Part shown: positions 46,337 to 60,962 of the stretch, piece by piece
How the letters are laid out: the number at the start of each line of letters is the position of its first letter
Numbering within the stretch: the stretch's first letter is position 1
Source: Crossaster papposus
Lineage: Eukaryota; Echinodermata; Asteroidea; Velatida; Solasteridae
Reading direction: 5' to 3'
Assembly (NCBI GenBank): GCA_037893245.1
Contig: JBAIAA010000261.1
Span: 2,356,001-2,420,000, forward strand
Length of the DNA: 64,000 nucleotides
Notes under the pieces: generated by a model
What the model saw: the letters and a program-made list of their open reading frames with translations, nothing else
The model's database searches: none
What the model was told of the DNA's origin: nothing
Program-made: the position numbers and the translations under genes

Positions 46337-47232
46337 GTAAGAGAGATAGTGGTTCTCTATTCTCGATTGACCGTTTTTGCTGCATTTTCTATTTTACTTA
46401 GAGATATGCAAGCAGTGAATGCTGATGGTTACAATAAATTTGGCAAATCAGTTGGAGAAGAATCACTGATTGAACTTGATGGCATATGCCAAACATTAGG
46501 TTTTTAAACAGTTCGCAGCAATCATTTCGAAAATTACGCTTGTAATACCAACCTTCTACAATCGCTGACAGTATGTTATGCAAACATTTATTCTTCTCAT
46601 AACCTGCTCGTTTCATTTTTACTGTCTCCTTGCATGCTTTTGCGTCTTTGATTAGCATAGAAATGATACTTATTAACAGAGCACAGTATTTTGGTCGAAA
46701 AACGTCAGGCAAATGGACGGTTTATTTATTTTTTCATTTTTTTTTTAATGAAGTCTATTATACCACCTGGCTGTCGTCCAGATTGAACTCGGTGGCATAT
46801 GCCAAACATTAGGTTTTTAAACAGTTCGCAGCAATTTTTTCAAAAAATTACGCTTGTAATACCAACCTACAATCGCTCACAGTACGTTATGCAAACATTT
46901 ATTCTACTCATAACCTGCTCGTTGTTTTTTACTGTCTCCTTGATTGCTTTTGCGTCTTTAATTAGCATTGAAATGATACTTATTAATATAGAGCACAGTA
47001 TTTTGGTCAAAAAACTTCAGGCAAAATAATAGTTGGTTTATTTATTTATTTATTCATTTTGTTTTTTAAAGTCTCTTATATCACCTGGCTGTCGTCCTTA
47101 CAGGACAATATTAAAAACCATCTTTAATGAAAGGTACTGCATTATTTTGTATTTACTTGTACTTACAAAATAGAAATCTATTGTTTTTTGTACCAAGCTT
47201 ATTTTATTTTTGTTTTTGATTCTGCGTTACAG

Positions 47233-47505
47233 ATGAAGAAAGCCCTAACATCACATGTCCCGAGTCAGTCACGGATATGTTTTCGGATATGGGAGTTTCG
47301 AGTGCTGTAGTTGAGTGGTCACAAGAACCATCGGCTACTGATAATGTGGATGACTTAACTGCAAGTAACATAACTTGTACCGATGATTCTGGCAAACTGG
47401 TGATGTCAAATGGCACATTCAATTTGGGCACAACGACAGTCACGTGCGATGTGTCTGATGCAGCTGAGAATTCGGACAATTGCACATTCAAGATCACAAT
47501 CCTTG
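47233..47505 (+). CDS. HYR domain exon, copy 21
   Basis: B type with the TATTTTATTTAG intron mark. Its downstream spacer has small private deletions (ATTCTTATAACC in place of ATTCTTCTCATAACC near 47760, plus one base near 47698). Confidence 0.96.
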
Positions 47506-48396
47506 GTAAGAGAGATAGTGGTTCTCTATTCTCGATTAACCGTTTTTGCTGCATTTTCTATTTTATTTAGAGATATGCAAGCAGTGAATGCTGATGGTTA
47601 CAATAAATTTGGCAAATCAGTTGGAGAAGAATCACTGATTGAACTTGATGGCATATGCCAAACATTAGGTTTTTAAACAGTTCGAAGCAATCTTTTAGAA
47701 AATTACCCTTGTAATACCAACCTTCTACAATCGCTGACAGTATGTTATGCAAACATCCATTCTTATAACCTGCTCGTTTTATTTTTACTGTCTCCTTGCA
47801 TGCTTTTGCGTCTTTGATTAGCATAGAAATGATACTTATTAACAGAGCACAGTATTTTGGTCAAAAACGTCAGGCAAATGGACGGTTTATTTATTTTTTC
47901 ATTTTTTTTAAAAAGAAGTCTATTATATCACCTGGCTGTCGTCCGGATTAAACTCGGTGGCATATGCCAAACATTAGGTTTTTAAACAGTTCGCAGCAAT
48001 TTTTTCAAAAATTACGCTTGTAATACCAACCTACAATCGCTCACAGTACGTTATGCAAACATTTATTCTTCTCATAACCTGCTCGTTGTTTTTTACTGTC
48101 TCTTTGATTGCCTTTGCGTCTTTTATTAGCATTGAAATGATACTTATTAATATAGAGCACAGTATTTTGGTCCAAAAACTTCAGGCAAAATAATAGTTGG
48201 TTGATTTATTTATTTATTTTTTATTTTTTTTAAAGTCTCTTATATCACCTGGCTGTTGTCCTTACAGGACAATATTAAAAACCATCTTTAATGAAAGGTA
48301 CTGCATTATTTTGTATTTACTTGTACTTACAAAATAGAAATCTATTGTTTTTTGTACCAAGCTTATTTTATTTTTGTTTTTGATTCTGCGTTACAG

Positions 48397-48669
48397 ATGA
48401 AGAAAGCCCTAACATCACATGTCCCGAGTCAGTCACGGATATGTTTACGGATATGGGAGTTTCGAGTGCTGTAGTTGAGTGGTCACAAGAACCGTCGGCT
48501 ACTGATAATGTGGATGACTTAACTGCAAGTAACATAACTTGTACCGATGATTCTGGCAAACTGGTGATGTCAAATGGCACATTCAATTTGGGCACAACGA
48601 CAGTCACGTGCGATGTGTCTGATGCAGCTGAGAATTCGGACAATTGCACATTCAAGATCACAATCCTTG
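48397..48669 (+). CDS. HYR domain exon, copy 22
   Basis: A type, third A member of the second dimer series. Confidence 0.96.
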
Positions 48670-49565
48670 GTAAGAGAGATAGTGGTTCTCTATTCTCGAT
48701 TGACCGTTTTTGCTGCATTTTCTATTTTACTTAGAGATATGCAAGCAGTGAATGCTGATGGTTACAATAAATTTGGCAAATCAGTTGGAGAAGAATCACT
48801 GATTGAACTTGATGGCATATGCCAAACATTAGGTTTTTAAACAGTTCGCAGCAATCATTTCGAAAATTACGCTTGTAATACCAACCTTCTACAATCGCTG
48901 ACAGTATGTTATGCAAACATTTATTCTTCTCATAACCTGCTCGTTTCATTTTTACTGTCTCCTTGCATGCTTTTGCGTCTTTGATTAGCATAGAAATGAT
49001 ACTTATTAACAGAGCACAGTATTTTGGTCGAAAAACGTCAGGCAAATGGACGGTTTATTTATTTTTTCATTTTTTTTTTAATGAAGTCTATTATACCACC
49101 TGGCTGTCGTCCAGATTGAACTCGGTGGCATATGCCAAACATTAGGTTTTTAAACAGTTCGCAGCAATTTTTTCAAAAAATTACGCTTGTAATACCAACC
49201 TACAATCGCTCACAGTACGTTATGCAAACATTTATTCTACTCATAACCTGCTCGTTGTTTTTTACTGTCTCCTTGATTGCTTTTGCGTCTTTAATTAGCA
49301 TTGAAATGATACTTATTAATATAGAGCACAGTATTTTGGTCAAAAAACTTCAGGCAAAATAATAGTTGGTTTATTTATTTATTTATTCATTTTGTTTTTT
49401 AAAGTCTCTTATATCACCTGGCTGTCGTCCTTACAGGACAATATTAAAAACCATCTTTAATGAAAGGTACTGCATTATTTTGTATTTACTTGTACTTACA
49501 AAATAGAAATCTATTGTTTTTTGTACCAAGCTTATTTTATTTTTGTTTTTGATTCTGCGTTACAG

Positions 49566-49838
49566 ATGAAGAAAGCCCTAACATCACATGTCCCGAGTCA
49601 GTCACGGATATGTTTTCGGATATGGGAGTTTCGAGTGCTGTAGTTGAGTGGTCACAAGAACCATCGGCTACTGATAATGTGGATGACTTAACTGCAAGTA
49701 ACATAACTTGTACCGATGATTCTGGCAAACTGGTGATGTCAAATGGCACATTCAATTTGGGCACAACGACAGTCACGTGCGATGTGTCTGATGCAGCTGA
49801 GAATTCGGACAATTGCACATTCAAGATCACAATCCTTG
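49566..49838 (+). CDS. HYR domain exon, copy 23
   Basis: B type, the last copy with S18. The downstream spacer has a private change, AACGTCGGGC near 50202. Confidence 0.96.
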
Positions 49839-50732
49839 GTAAGAGAGATAGTGGTTCTCTATTCTCGATTAACCGTTTTTGCTGCATTTTCTATTTTATT
49901 TAGAGATATGCAAGCAGTGAATGCTGATGGTTACAATAAATTTGGCAAATCAGTTGGAGAAGAATCACTGATTGAACTTGATGGCATATGCCAAACATTA
50001 GGTTTTTAAACAGTTCGAAGCAATCTTTTAGAAAATTACCCTTGTAATACCAACCTTCTACAATCGCTGACAGTATGTTATGCAAACATCCATTCTTCTC
50101 ATAACCTGCTCGTTTTATTTTTACTGTCTCCTTGCATGCTTTTGCGTCTTTGATTAGCATAGAAATGATACTTATTAACAGAGCACAGTATTTTGGTCAA
50201 AAACGTCGGGCAAATGGACGGTTTATTTATTTTTTCATTTTTTTAAAAAAGAAGTCTATTATATCACCTGGCTGTCGTCCGGATTAAACTCGGTGGCATA
50301 TGCCAAACATTAGGTTTTTAAACAGTTCGCAGCAATTTTTTCAAAAATTACGCTTGTAATACCAACCTACAATCGCTCACAGTACGTTATGCAAACATTT
50401 ATTCTTCTCATAACCTGCTCGTTGTTTTTTACTGTCTCTTTGATTGCCTTTGCGTCTTTTATTAGCATTGAAATGATACTTATTAATATAGAGCACAGTA
50501 TTTTGGTCCAAAAACTTCAGGCAAAATAATAGTTGGTTGATTTATTTATTTATTTTTTATTTTTTTTAAAGTCTCTTATATCACCTGGCTGTTGTCCTTA
50601 CAGGACAATATTAAAAACCATCTTTAATGAAAGGTACTGCATTATTTTGTATTTACTTGTACTTACAAAATAGAAATCTATTGTTTTTTGTACCAAGCTT
50701 ATTTTATTTTTGTTTTTGATTCTGCGTTACAG

Positions 50733-51005
50733 ATGAAGAAAGCCCTAACATCACATGTCCCGAGTCAGTCACGGATATGTTTACGGATATGGGAGTTTCG
50801 AGTGCTGTAGTTGAGTGGTCACAAGAACCGTCGGCTACTGATAATGTGGATGACTTAACTGCAAGTAACATAACTTGTACCGATGATTCTGGCAAACTGG
50901 TGATGTCAAATGGCACATTCAATTTGGGCACAACGACAGTCACGTGCGATGTGTCTGATGCAGCTGAGAATTCGGACAATTGCACATTCAAGATCACAAT
51001 CCTTG
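50733..51005 (+). CDS. HYR domain exon, copy 24
   Basis: Last copy with the P33 CCG codon. It is followed by three short units of 858-859 bp. Confidence 0.96.
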
Positions 51006-51590
51006 GTAAGAGAGATAGTGGTTCTCTATTCTCGATTGACCGTTTTTGCTGCATTTTCTATTTTACTTAGAGATATGCAAGCAGTGAATGCTGATGGTTA
51101 CAATAAATTTGGCAAATCAGTTGGAGAAGAATCACTGATTGAACTTGATGGCATATGCCAAACATTAGGTTTTTAAACAGTTCGCAGCAATCATTTCGAA
51201 AATTACGCTTGTAATACCAACCTTCTACAATCGCTGACAGTATGTTATGCAAACATTTATTCTTCTCATAACCTGCTCGTTTCATTTTTACTGTCTCCTT
51301 GCATGCTTTTGCGTCTTTGATTAGCATTGAAATGATACTTATTAATATAGAGCACAGTATTTTGGTCCAAAAACTTCAGGCAAAATAATAGTTGGTTTAT
51401 TTATTTATTTATTCATTTTTTTTTAAAAGTCTCTTATATCACCTGGCTGTCGTCCTTACAGGACAATATTAAAAACCATCTTTAATGAAAGGTACTGCAT
51501 TATTTTGTATTTACTTGTACTTACAAAATAGAAATCTATTGTTTTTTGTACCAAGCTTATTTTATTTTTGTTTTTGATTCTGCGTTACAG

Positions 51591-51863
51591 ATGAAGAAAG
51601 CCCTAACATCACATGTCCCGAGTCAGTCACGGATATGTTTACGGATATGGGAGTTTCGAGTGCTGTAGTTGAGTGGTCACAAGAACCATCGGCTACTGAT
51701 AATGTGGATGACTTAACTGCAAGTAACATAACTTGTACCGATGATTCTGGCAAACTGGTGATGTCAAATGGCACATTCAATTTGGGCACAACGACAGTCA
51801 CGTGCGATGTGTCTGATGCAGCTGAGAATTCGGACAATTGCACATTCAAGATCACAATCCTTG
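51591..51863 (+). CDS. HYR domain exon, copy 25
   Basis: Consensus protein with P33 CCA. Its downstream spacer has CCTAACCAGGAC in place of CCTTACAGGAC, also found after copy 26. Confidence 0.96.
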
Positions 51864-52449
51864 GTAAGAGAGATAGTGGTTCTCTATTCTCGATTAACCG
51901 TTTTTGCTGCATTTTCTATTTTACTTAGAGATATGCAAGCAGTGAATGCTGATGGTTACAATAAATTTGGCAAATCAGTTGGAGAAGAATCACTGATTGA
52001 ACTTGATGGCATATGCCAAACATTAGGTTTTTAAACAGTTTGCAGCAATCATTTCGAAAATTACGCTTGTAATACCAACCTTCTACAATCGCTGACAGTA
52101 TGTTATGCAAACATTTATTCTTCTCATAACCTGCTCGTTTCATTTTTACTGTCTCCTTGCATGCTTTTGCGTCTTTGATTAGCATTGAAATGATACTTAT
52201 TAATATAGAGCACAGTATTTTGGTCAAAAAACTTCAGGCAAAATAATAGTTGGTTTATTTATTTATTTATTCATTTTTTTTTTAAAGTCTCTTATATCAC
52301 CTGGCTGTCGTCCTAACCAGGACAATATTAAAAACCATCTTTAATGAAAGGTACTGCATTATTTTGTATTTACTTGTACTTACAAAATAGAAATCTATTG
52401 TTTTTTGTACCAAGCTTATTTTATTTTTGTTTTTGATTCTGCGTTACAG

Positions 52450-52722
52450 ATGAAGAAAGCCCTAACATCACATGTCCCAAGTCAGTCACGGATATGTTTA
52501 CGGATATGGGAGTTTCGAGTGCTGTAGTTGAGTGGTCACAAGAACCATCGGCTACTGATAATGTGGATGACTTAACTGCAAGTAACATAACTTGTACCGA
52601 TGATTCTGGCAAACTGGTGATGTCAAATGGCACATTCAATTTGGGCACAACGACAGTCACGTGCGATGTGTCTGATGCAGCTGAGAATTCGGACAATTGC
52701 ACATTCAAGATCACAATCCTTG
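52450..52722 (+). CDS. HYR domain exon, copy 26
   Basis: Carries K11 in place of E11. It is the second copy in the array to do so; the next is copy 29. Confidence 0.96.
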
Positions 52723-53308
52723 GTAAGAGAGATAGTGGTTCTCTATTCTCGATTAACCGTTTTTGCTGCATTTTCTATTTTACTTAGAGATATGCAAGCA
52801 GTGAATGCTGATGGTTACAATAAATTTGGCAAATCAGTTGGAGAAGAATCACTGATTGAACTTGATGGCATATGCCAAACATTAGGTTTTTAAACAGTTC
52901 GCAGCAATCATTTCGAAAATTACGCTTGTAATACCAACCTTCTACAATCGCTGACAGTATGTTATGCAAACATTTATTCTTCTCATAACCTGCTCGTTTC
53001 ATTTTTACTGTCTCCTTGCATGCTTTTGCGTCTTTGATTAGCATTGAAATGATACTTATTAATATAGAGCACAGTATTTTGGTCAAAAAACTTCAGGCAA
53101 AATAATAGTTGGTTTATTTATTTATTTATTCATTTTTTTTTTAAAGTCTCTTATATCACCTGGCTGTCGTCCTAACCAGGACAATATTAAAAACCATCTT
53201 TAATGAAAGGTACTGCATTATTTTGTATTTACTTGTACTTACAAAATAGAAATCTATTGTTTTTTGTACCAAGCTTATTTTATTTTTGTTTTTGATTCTG
53301 CGTTACAG

Positions 53309-53581
53309 ATGAAGAAAGCCCTAACATCACATGTCCCGAGTCAGTCACGGATATGTTTACGGATATGGGAGTTTCGAGTGCTGTAGTTGAGTGGTCACAA
53401 GAACCATCGGCTACTGATAATGTGGATGACTTAACTGCAAGTAACATAACTTGTACCGATGATTCTGGCAAACTGGTGATGTCAAATGGCACATTCAATT
53501 TGGGCACAACGACAGTCACGTGCGATGTGTCTGATGCAGCTGAGAATTCGGACAATTGCACATTCAAGATCACAATCCTTG
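53309..53581 (+). CDS. HYR domain exon, copy 27
   Basis: Consensus protein. The spacer after it is the first of the 1072-1073 class, with a 95-bp deletion joined at GCAATCATTACTGTC (about 53763). Confidence 0.96.
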
Positions 53582-54381
53582 GTAAGAGAGATAGTGGTTC
53601 TCTATTCTCGATTAACCGTTTTTGCTGCATTTTCTATTTTACTTAGAGATATGCAAGCAGTGAATGCTGATGGTTACAATAAATTTGGCAAATCAGTTGG
53701 AGAAGAATCACTGATTGAACTTGATGGCATATGCCAAACATTAGGTTTTTAAACAGTTCGCAGCAATCATTACTGTCTCCTTGCATGCTTTTGCGTCTTT
53801 GATTAGCATAGAAATGATACTTATTAACAGAGCACAGTATTTTGGTCGAAAAACGTCAGGCAAATGGACGGTTTATTTATTTTTTCATTTTTTTTTTAAA
53901 AAGAAGTCTATTATATCACCTGGCTGTCGTCCAGATTGAACTCGGTGGCATATGCCAAACATTAGGTTTTTAAACAGTTCACAGCGTTCTTAAAAAAATT
54001 ATCCTTGTAATACCAACCTACAATCGCTCACAGTACGTTATGCAAACATTTATTCTTCTCATAACCTGCTCGTTGTTTTTTACTGTCTCCTTGATTGCTT
54101 TTGCGTCTTTAATTAGCATTGAAATGATACTTATTGATATAGAGCACAGTATTTTGGTCAAAAACTTCAGGCAAAATAATAGTTGGTTTATTTATTTATT
54201 TATTCATTTTTTTTTTTAAGTCTCTTATATCACCTGGCTGTCGTCCTTACAGGACAATATTAAAAACCATCTTTAATGAAAGGTACTGCATTATTTTGTA
54301 TTTACTTGTACTTACAAAATAGAAATCTATTGTTTTTTGTACCAAGCTTATTTTATTTTTGTTTTTGATTCTGCGTTACAG

Positions 54382-54654
54382 ATGAAGAAAGCCCTAACAT
54401 CACATGTCCCGAGTCAGTCACGGATATGTTTACGGATATGGGAGTTTCGAGTGCTGTAGTTGAGTGGTCACAAGAACCATCGGCTACTGATAATGTGGAT
54501 GACTTAACTGCAAGTAACATAACTTGTACCGATGATTCTGGCAAACTGGTGATGTCAAATGGCACATTCAATTTGGGCACAACGACAGTCACGTGCGATG
54601 TGTCTGATGCAGCTGAGAATTCGGACAATTGCACATTCAAGATCACAATCCTTG
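54382..54654 (+). CDS. HYR domain exon, copy 28
   Basis: Consensus protein, flanked on both sides by 1072-1073 class spacers. Confidence 0.96.
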
Positions 54655-55453
54655 GTAAGAGAGATAGTGGTTCTCTATTCTCGATTAACCGTTTTTGCTG
54701 CATTTTCTATTTTACTTAGAGATATGCAAGCAGTGAATGCTGATGGTTACAATAAATTTGGCAAATCAGTTGGAGAAGAATCACTGATTGAACTTGATGG
54801 CATATGCCAAACATTAGGTTTTTAAACAGTTCGCAGCAATCATTACTGTCTCCTTGCATGCTTTTGCGTCTTTGATTAGCATAGAAATGATACTTATTAA
54901 CAGAGCACAGTATTTTGGTCAAAAACGTCAGGCAAATGGACGGTTTATTTATTTTTTCATTTTTTTTAAAAAGAAGTCTATTATATCACCTGGCTGTCGT
55001 CCGGATTAAACTCGGTGGCATATGCCAAACATTAGGTTTTTAAACAGTTCGCAGCAATTTTTTTTAAAATTACGCTTGTAATACCAACCTACAATCGCTC
55101 ACAGTACGTTATGCAAACATTTATTCTTCTCATAACCTGCTCGTGGTTTTTTACTGTCTCCTTGATTGCTTTTGCGTCTTTAATTAGCATTGAAATGATA
55201 CTTATTAATATAGAGCACAGTATTTCGGTCAAAAAACTTCAGGCAAAATAATAGTTGGTTTATTTATTTATTTATTCATTTTTTTTTTAAAGTCTCTTAT
55301 ATCACCTGGCTGTCGTCCTTACAGGACAATATTAAAAACCATCTTTAATGAAAGGTACTGCATTATTTTGTATTTACTTGTACTTACAAAATGGAAATCT
55401 ATTGTTTTTTGTACCAAGCTTATTTTATTTTTGTTTTTGATTCTGCGTTACAG

Positions 55454-55726
55454 ATGAAGAAAGCCCTAACATCACATGTCCCAAGTCAGTCACGGATATG
55501 TTTACGGATATGGGAGTTTCGAGTGCTGTAGTTGAGTGGTCACAAGAACCATCGGCTACTGATAATGTGGATGACTTAACTGCAAGTAACATAACTTGTA
55601 CGGATGATTCTGGCAAACTGGTGATGTCAAATGGTACATTCAATTTGGGCACAACGACAGTCACGTGCGATGTGTCTGATGCAGCTGAGAATTCGGACAA
55701 TTGCACATTCAAGATCACAATCCTTG
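55454..55726 (+). CDS. HYR domain exon, copy 29
   Basis: K11, with two silent marks: T50 as ACG and G61 as GGT. The same combination returns in copy 35. Confidence 0.96.
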
Positions 55727-56526
55727 GTAAGAGAGATAGTGGTTCTCTATTCTCGATTAACCGTTTTTGCTGCATTTTCTTTTTTACTTAGAGATATGCA
55801 AGCAGTGAATGCTGATGGTTACAATAAATTTGGCAAATCAGTTGGAGAAGAATCACTGATTGAACTTGATGGCATATGCCAAACATTAGGTTTTTAAACA
55901 GTTCGCAGCAATCATTACTGTCTCCTTGCATGCTTTTGCGTCTTTGATTAGCATAGAAATGATACTTATTAACAGAGCACAGTATTTTGGTCAAAAACGT
56001 CAGGCAAATGGACGGTTTATTTATTTTTTCATTTTTTTTTTAAAGAAGTCTATTATATCACCTGGCTGTCGTCCGGATTAAACTCGGTGGCATATGCCAA
56101 ACATTAGGTTTTTAAACAGTTCGCAGCAATTTTTTTTTAAATTACGCTTGTAATACCAACCTACAATCGCTCACAGTACGTTATGCAAACATTTATTCTT
56201 CTCATAACCTGCTCGTTGTTTTTTACTGTCTCCTTGATTGCTTTTGCGTCTTTAATTAGCATTGAAATGATACTTATTAATATAGAGCACAGTATTTTGG
56301 TCCAAAAACTTCAGGCAAAATAATAGTTGGTTTATTTATTTATTTATTCATTTTGTTTTTTAAAGTCTCTTATATCACCTGGCTGTCGTCCTTACAGGAC
56401 AATATTAAAAACCATCTTTAATGAAAGGTACTGCATTATTTTGTATTTACTTGTACTTACAAAATAGAAATCTATTGTTTTTTGTACCAAGCTTATTTTA
56501 TTTTTGTTTTTGATTCTGCGTTACAG

Positions 56527-56799
56527 ATGAAGAAAGCCCTAACATCACATGTCCCAAGTCAGTCACGGATATGTTTACGGATATGGGAGTTTTGAGTGCT
56601 GTAGTTGAGTGGTCACAAGAACCATCGGCTACTGATAATGTGGATGACTTAACTGCAAGTAACATAACTTGTACCGATGATTCTGGCAAACTGGTGATGT
56701 CAAATGGCACATTCAATTTGGGCACAACGACAGTCACGTGCGATGTGTCTGATGCAGCTGAGAATTCGGACAATTGCACATTCAAGATCACAATCCTTG
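56527..56799 (+). CDS. HYR domain exon, copy 30
   Basis: K11 plus a private L23 in place of S23. The following intron is also slightly different (AACCTTTTTTGCTGAATT). It is one of the more diverged copies. Confidence 0.96.
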
Positions 56800-57379
56800 G
56801 TAAGAGAGATAGTGGTTCTCTATTCTCGATTAACCTTTTTTGCTGAATTTTCTATTTTACTTAGAAATATGCAAGCAGTGAATGCTGATGGTTACAATAA
56901 ATTTGGCAAATCAGTTGGAGAAGAATCACTGATTGAACTTGATGGCATATGCCAAACATTAGGTTTTTAAACAGTTCGCAGCAATCTTTTCGAAAATTAC
57001 GCTTGTAATACCAACCTACAATCGCTGACAGTACGTTATGCAAACATTTATTCTTCTCATAACCTGCTCGTTGTTTTTTACTGTCTCCTTGATTGCTTTT
57101 GCGTCTTTAATTAGCATTGAAATGATACTTATTGATATAGAGCACAGTATTTTGGTCAAAAACTTCAGGCAAAATAATAGTTGGTTTATTTATTTATTTA
57201 TTCATTTTTTTTTTTAAGTCTCTTATATCACCTGGCTGTCGTCCTTACAGGACAATATTAAAAACCATCTTTAATGAAAGGTACTGCATTATTTTGTATT
57301 TACTTGTACTTACAAAATAGAAATCTATTGTTTTTTGTACCAAGCTTATTTTATTTTTGTTTTTGATTCTGCGTTACAG

Positions 57380-57652
57380 ATGAAGAAAGCCCTAACATCA
57401 CATGTCCCGAGTCAGTCACGGATATGTTTACGGATATGGGAGTTTCGAGTGCTGTAGTTGAGTGGTCACAAGAACCATCGGCTACTGATAATGTGGATGA
57501 CTTAACTGCAAGTAACATAACTTGTACCGATGATTCTGGCAAACTGGTGATATCAAATGGCACATTCAATTTGGGCACAACGACAGTCACGTGCGATGTG
57601 TCTGATGCAGCTGAGAATTCGGACAATTGCACATTCAAGATCACAATCCTTG
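57380..57652 (+). CDS. HYR domain exon, copy 31
   Basis: Private I58 in place of M58. Its spacer is the longest without a transposon (unit 1385 bp, three sub-repeats) and has two private changes, GATCGCATATGCC and GGTTTTCAAAC. Confidence 0.96.
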
Positions 57653-58764
57653 GTAAGAGAGATAGTGGTTCTCTATTCTCGATTAACCGTTTTTGCTGCA
57701 TTTTCTTTTTTACTTAGAGATATGCAAGCAGTGAATGCTGATGGTTACAATAAATTTGGCAAATCAGTTGGAGAAGAATCACTGATTGAACTTGATCGCA
57801 TATGCCAAACATTAGGTTTTCAAACAGTTCGCAGCAATCATTACTGTCTCCTTGCATGCTTTTGCGTCTTTGATTAGCATAGAAATGATACTTATTAACA
57901 GAGCACAGTATTTTGGTCAAAAACGTCAGGCAAATGGACGGTTTATTTATTTTTTCATTTTTTTTTTAAAGAAGTCTATTATATCACCTGGCTGTCGTCC
58001 GGATTAAACTCGGTGGCATATGCCAAACATTAGGTTTTTAAACAGTTCGCAGCAATTTTTTTTAAAATTACGCTTGTAATACCAACCTTCTACAATCGCT
58101 GACAGTATGTTATGCAAACATTTATTCTTCTCATAACCTGCTCGTTTCATTTTTACTGTCTCCTTGCATGCTTTTGCGTCTTTGAATAGCATAGAAATGA
58201 TACTTATTAACAGAGCACAGTATTTTGGTCGAAAAACGTCAGGCAAATGGACGGTTTATTTATTTTTTCATTTTTTTTTTAAAAAGAAGTCTATTATATC
58301 ACCTGGCTGTCGTCCAGATTGAACTCGGTGGCATATGCCAAACATTAGGTTTTTAAACAGTTCACAGCGTTCTTAAAAAAATTATCCTTGTAATACCAAC
58401 CTACAATCGCTGACAGTACGTTATGCAAACATTTATTCTTCTCATAACCTGCTCGTTGTTTTTTACTGTCTCCTTGATTGCTTTTGCGTCTTTAATTAGC
58501 ATTGAAATGATACTTATTGATATAGAGCACAGTATTTTGGTCAAAAACTTCAGGCAAAATAATAGTTGGTTTATTTATTTATTTATTCGTTTTTTTTTTT
58601 AAGTCTCTTATATCACCTGGCTGTCGTCCTTACAGGACAATATTAAAAACCATCTTTAATGAAAGGTACTGCATTATTTTGTATTTACTTGTACTTACAA
58701 AATAGAAATCTATTGTTTTTTGTACCAAGCTTATTTTATTTTTGTTTTTGATTCTGCGTTACAG

Positions 58765-59037
58765 ATGAAGAAAGCCCTAACATCACATGTCCCGAGTCAG
58801 TCACGGATATGTTTACGGATATGGGAGTTTCGAGTGCTGTAGTTGAGTGGTCACAAGAACCATCGGCTACTGATAATGTGGATGACTTAACTGCAAGTAA
58901 CATAACTTGTACCGATGATTCTGGCAAACTGGTGATGTCAAATGGCACATTCAATTTGGGCACAACGACAGTCACGTGCGATGTGTCTGATGCAGCTGAG
59001 AATTCGGACAATTGCACATTCAAGATCACAATACTTG
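58765..59037 (+). CDS. HYR domain exon, copy 32
   Basis: Consensus protein; private silent I90 as ATA. Confidence 0.96.
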
Positions 59038-59836
59038 GTAAGAGAGATAGTGGTTCTCTATTCTCGATTAACCGTTTTTGCTGCATTTTCTATTTTACTT
59101 AGAGATATGCAAGCAGTGAATGCTGATGGTTACAATAAATTTGGCAAATCAGTTGGAGAAGAATCACTGATTGAACTTGATGGCATATGCCAAACATTAG
59201 GTTTTTAAACAGTTCGCAGCAATCATTACTGTCTCCTTGCATGCTTTTGCGTCTTTGATTAGCATAGAAATGATACTTATTAACAGAGCACAGTATTTTG
59301 GTCAAAAACGTCAGGCAAATGGACGGTTTATTTATTTTTTCATTTTTTTTTAAAAGAAGTCTATTATATCACCTGGCTGTCGTCCGGATTAAACTCGGTG
59401 GCATATGCCAAACATTAGGTTTTTAAACAGTTCGCAGCAATTTTTTTTAAAATTACGCTTGTAATACCAACCTACAATCGCTCACAGTACGTTATGCAAA
59501 CATTTATTCTTCTCATAACCTGCTCGTGGTTTTTTACTGTCTCCTTGATTGCTTTTGCGTCTTTAATTAGCATTGAAATGATACTTATTAATATAGAGCA
59601 CAGTATTTCGGTCAAAAAACTTCAGGCAAAATAATAGTTGGTTTATTTATTTATTTATTCATTTTTTTTTTAAAGTCTCTTATATCACCTGGCTGTCGTC
59701 CTTACAGGACAATATTAAAAACCATCTTTAATGAAAGGTACTGCATTATTTTGTATTTACTTGTACTTACAAAATGGAAATCTATTGTTTTTTGTACCAA
59801 GCTTATTTTATTTTTGTTTTTGATTCTGCGTTACAG

Positions 59837-60109
59837 ATGAAGAAAGCCCTAACATCACATGTCCCAAGTCAGTCACGGATATGTTTACGGAAATGGGAGT
59901 TTCGAGTGCTGTAGTTGAGTGGTCACAAGAACCATCGGCTACTGATAATGTGGATGACTTAACTGCAAGTAACATAACTTGTACAGATGATTCTGGCAAA
60001 CTGGTGATGTCAAATGGTACATTCAATTTGGGCACAACGACAGTCACGTGCGATGTGTCTGATGCAGCTGAGAATTCGGACAATTGCACATTCAAGATCA
60101 CAATCCTTG
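59837..60109 (+). CDS. HYR domain exon, copy 33
   Basis: K11 and a private E19 in place of D19; T50 as ACA and G61 as GGT. First member of a 1925-bp dimer (copies 33-34, repeated as 35-36). Confidence 0.96.
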
Positions 60110-60689
60110 GTAAGAGAGATAGTGGTTCTCTATTCTCGATTAACCGTTTTTGCTGCATTTTCTTTTTTACTTAGAGATATGCAAGCAGTGAATGCTGATG
60201 GTTACAATAAATTTGGCAAATCAGTTGGAGAAGAATCACTGATTGAACTTGATGGCATATGCCAAACATTAGGTTTTTAAACAGTTCGCAGCAATCTTTT
60301 CGAAAATTACGCTTGTAATACCAACCTACAATCGCTGACAGTACGTTATGCAAACATTTATTCTTCTCATAACCTGCTCGTTGTTTTTTACTGTCTCCTT
60401 GATTGCTTTTGCGTCTTTAATTAGCATTGAAATGATACTTATTGATATAGAGCACAGTATTTTGGTCAAAAACTTCAGGCAAAATAATAGTTGGTTTATT
60501 TATTTATTTATTCATTTTTTTTTTTAAGTCTCTTATATCACCTGGCTGTCGTCCTTACAGGACAATATTAAAAACCATCTTTAATGAAAGGTACTGCATT
60601 ATTTTGTATTTACTTGTACTTACAAAATAGAAATCTATTGTTTTTTGTACCAAGCTTATTTTATTTTTGTTTTTGATTCTGCGTTACAG

Positions 60690-60962
60690 ATGAAGAAAGC
60701 CCTAACATCACATGTCCCGAGTCAGTCACGGATATGTTTACGGATATGGGAGTTTCGAGTGCTGTAGTTGAGTGGTCACAAGAACCATCGGCTACTGATA
60801 ATGTGGATGACTTAACTGCAAGTAACATAACTTGTACCGATGATTCTGGCAAACTGGTGATGTCAAATGGTACATTCAATTTGGGCACAACGACAGTCAC
60901 GTGCGATGTGTCTGATGCAGCTGAGAATTCGGACAATTGCACATTCAAGATCACAATCCTTG
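60690..60962 (+). CDS. HYR domain exon, copy 34
   Basis: E11 with G61 as GGT. The intron after the donor has ATTAACTGTTTTTG, a mark shared with copies 36 and 37. Confidence 0.96.
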
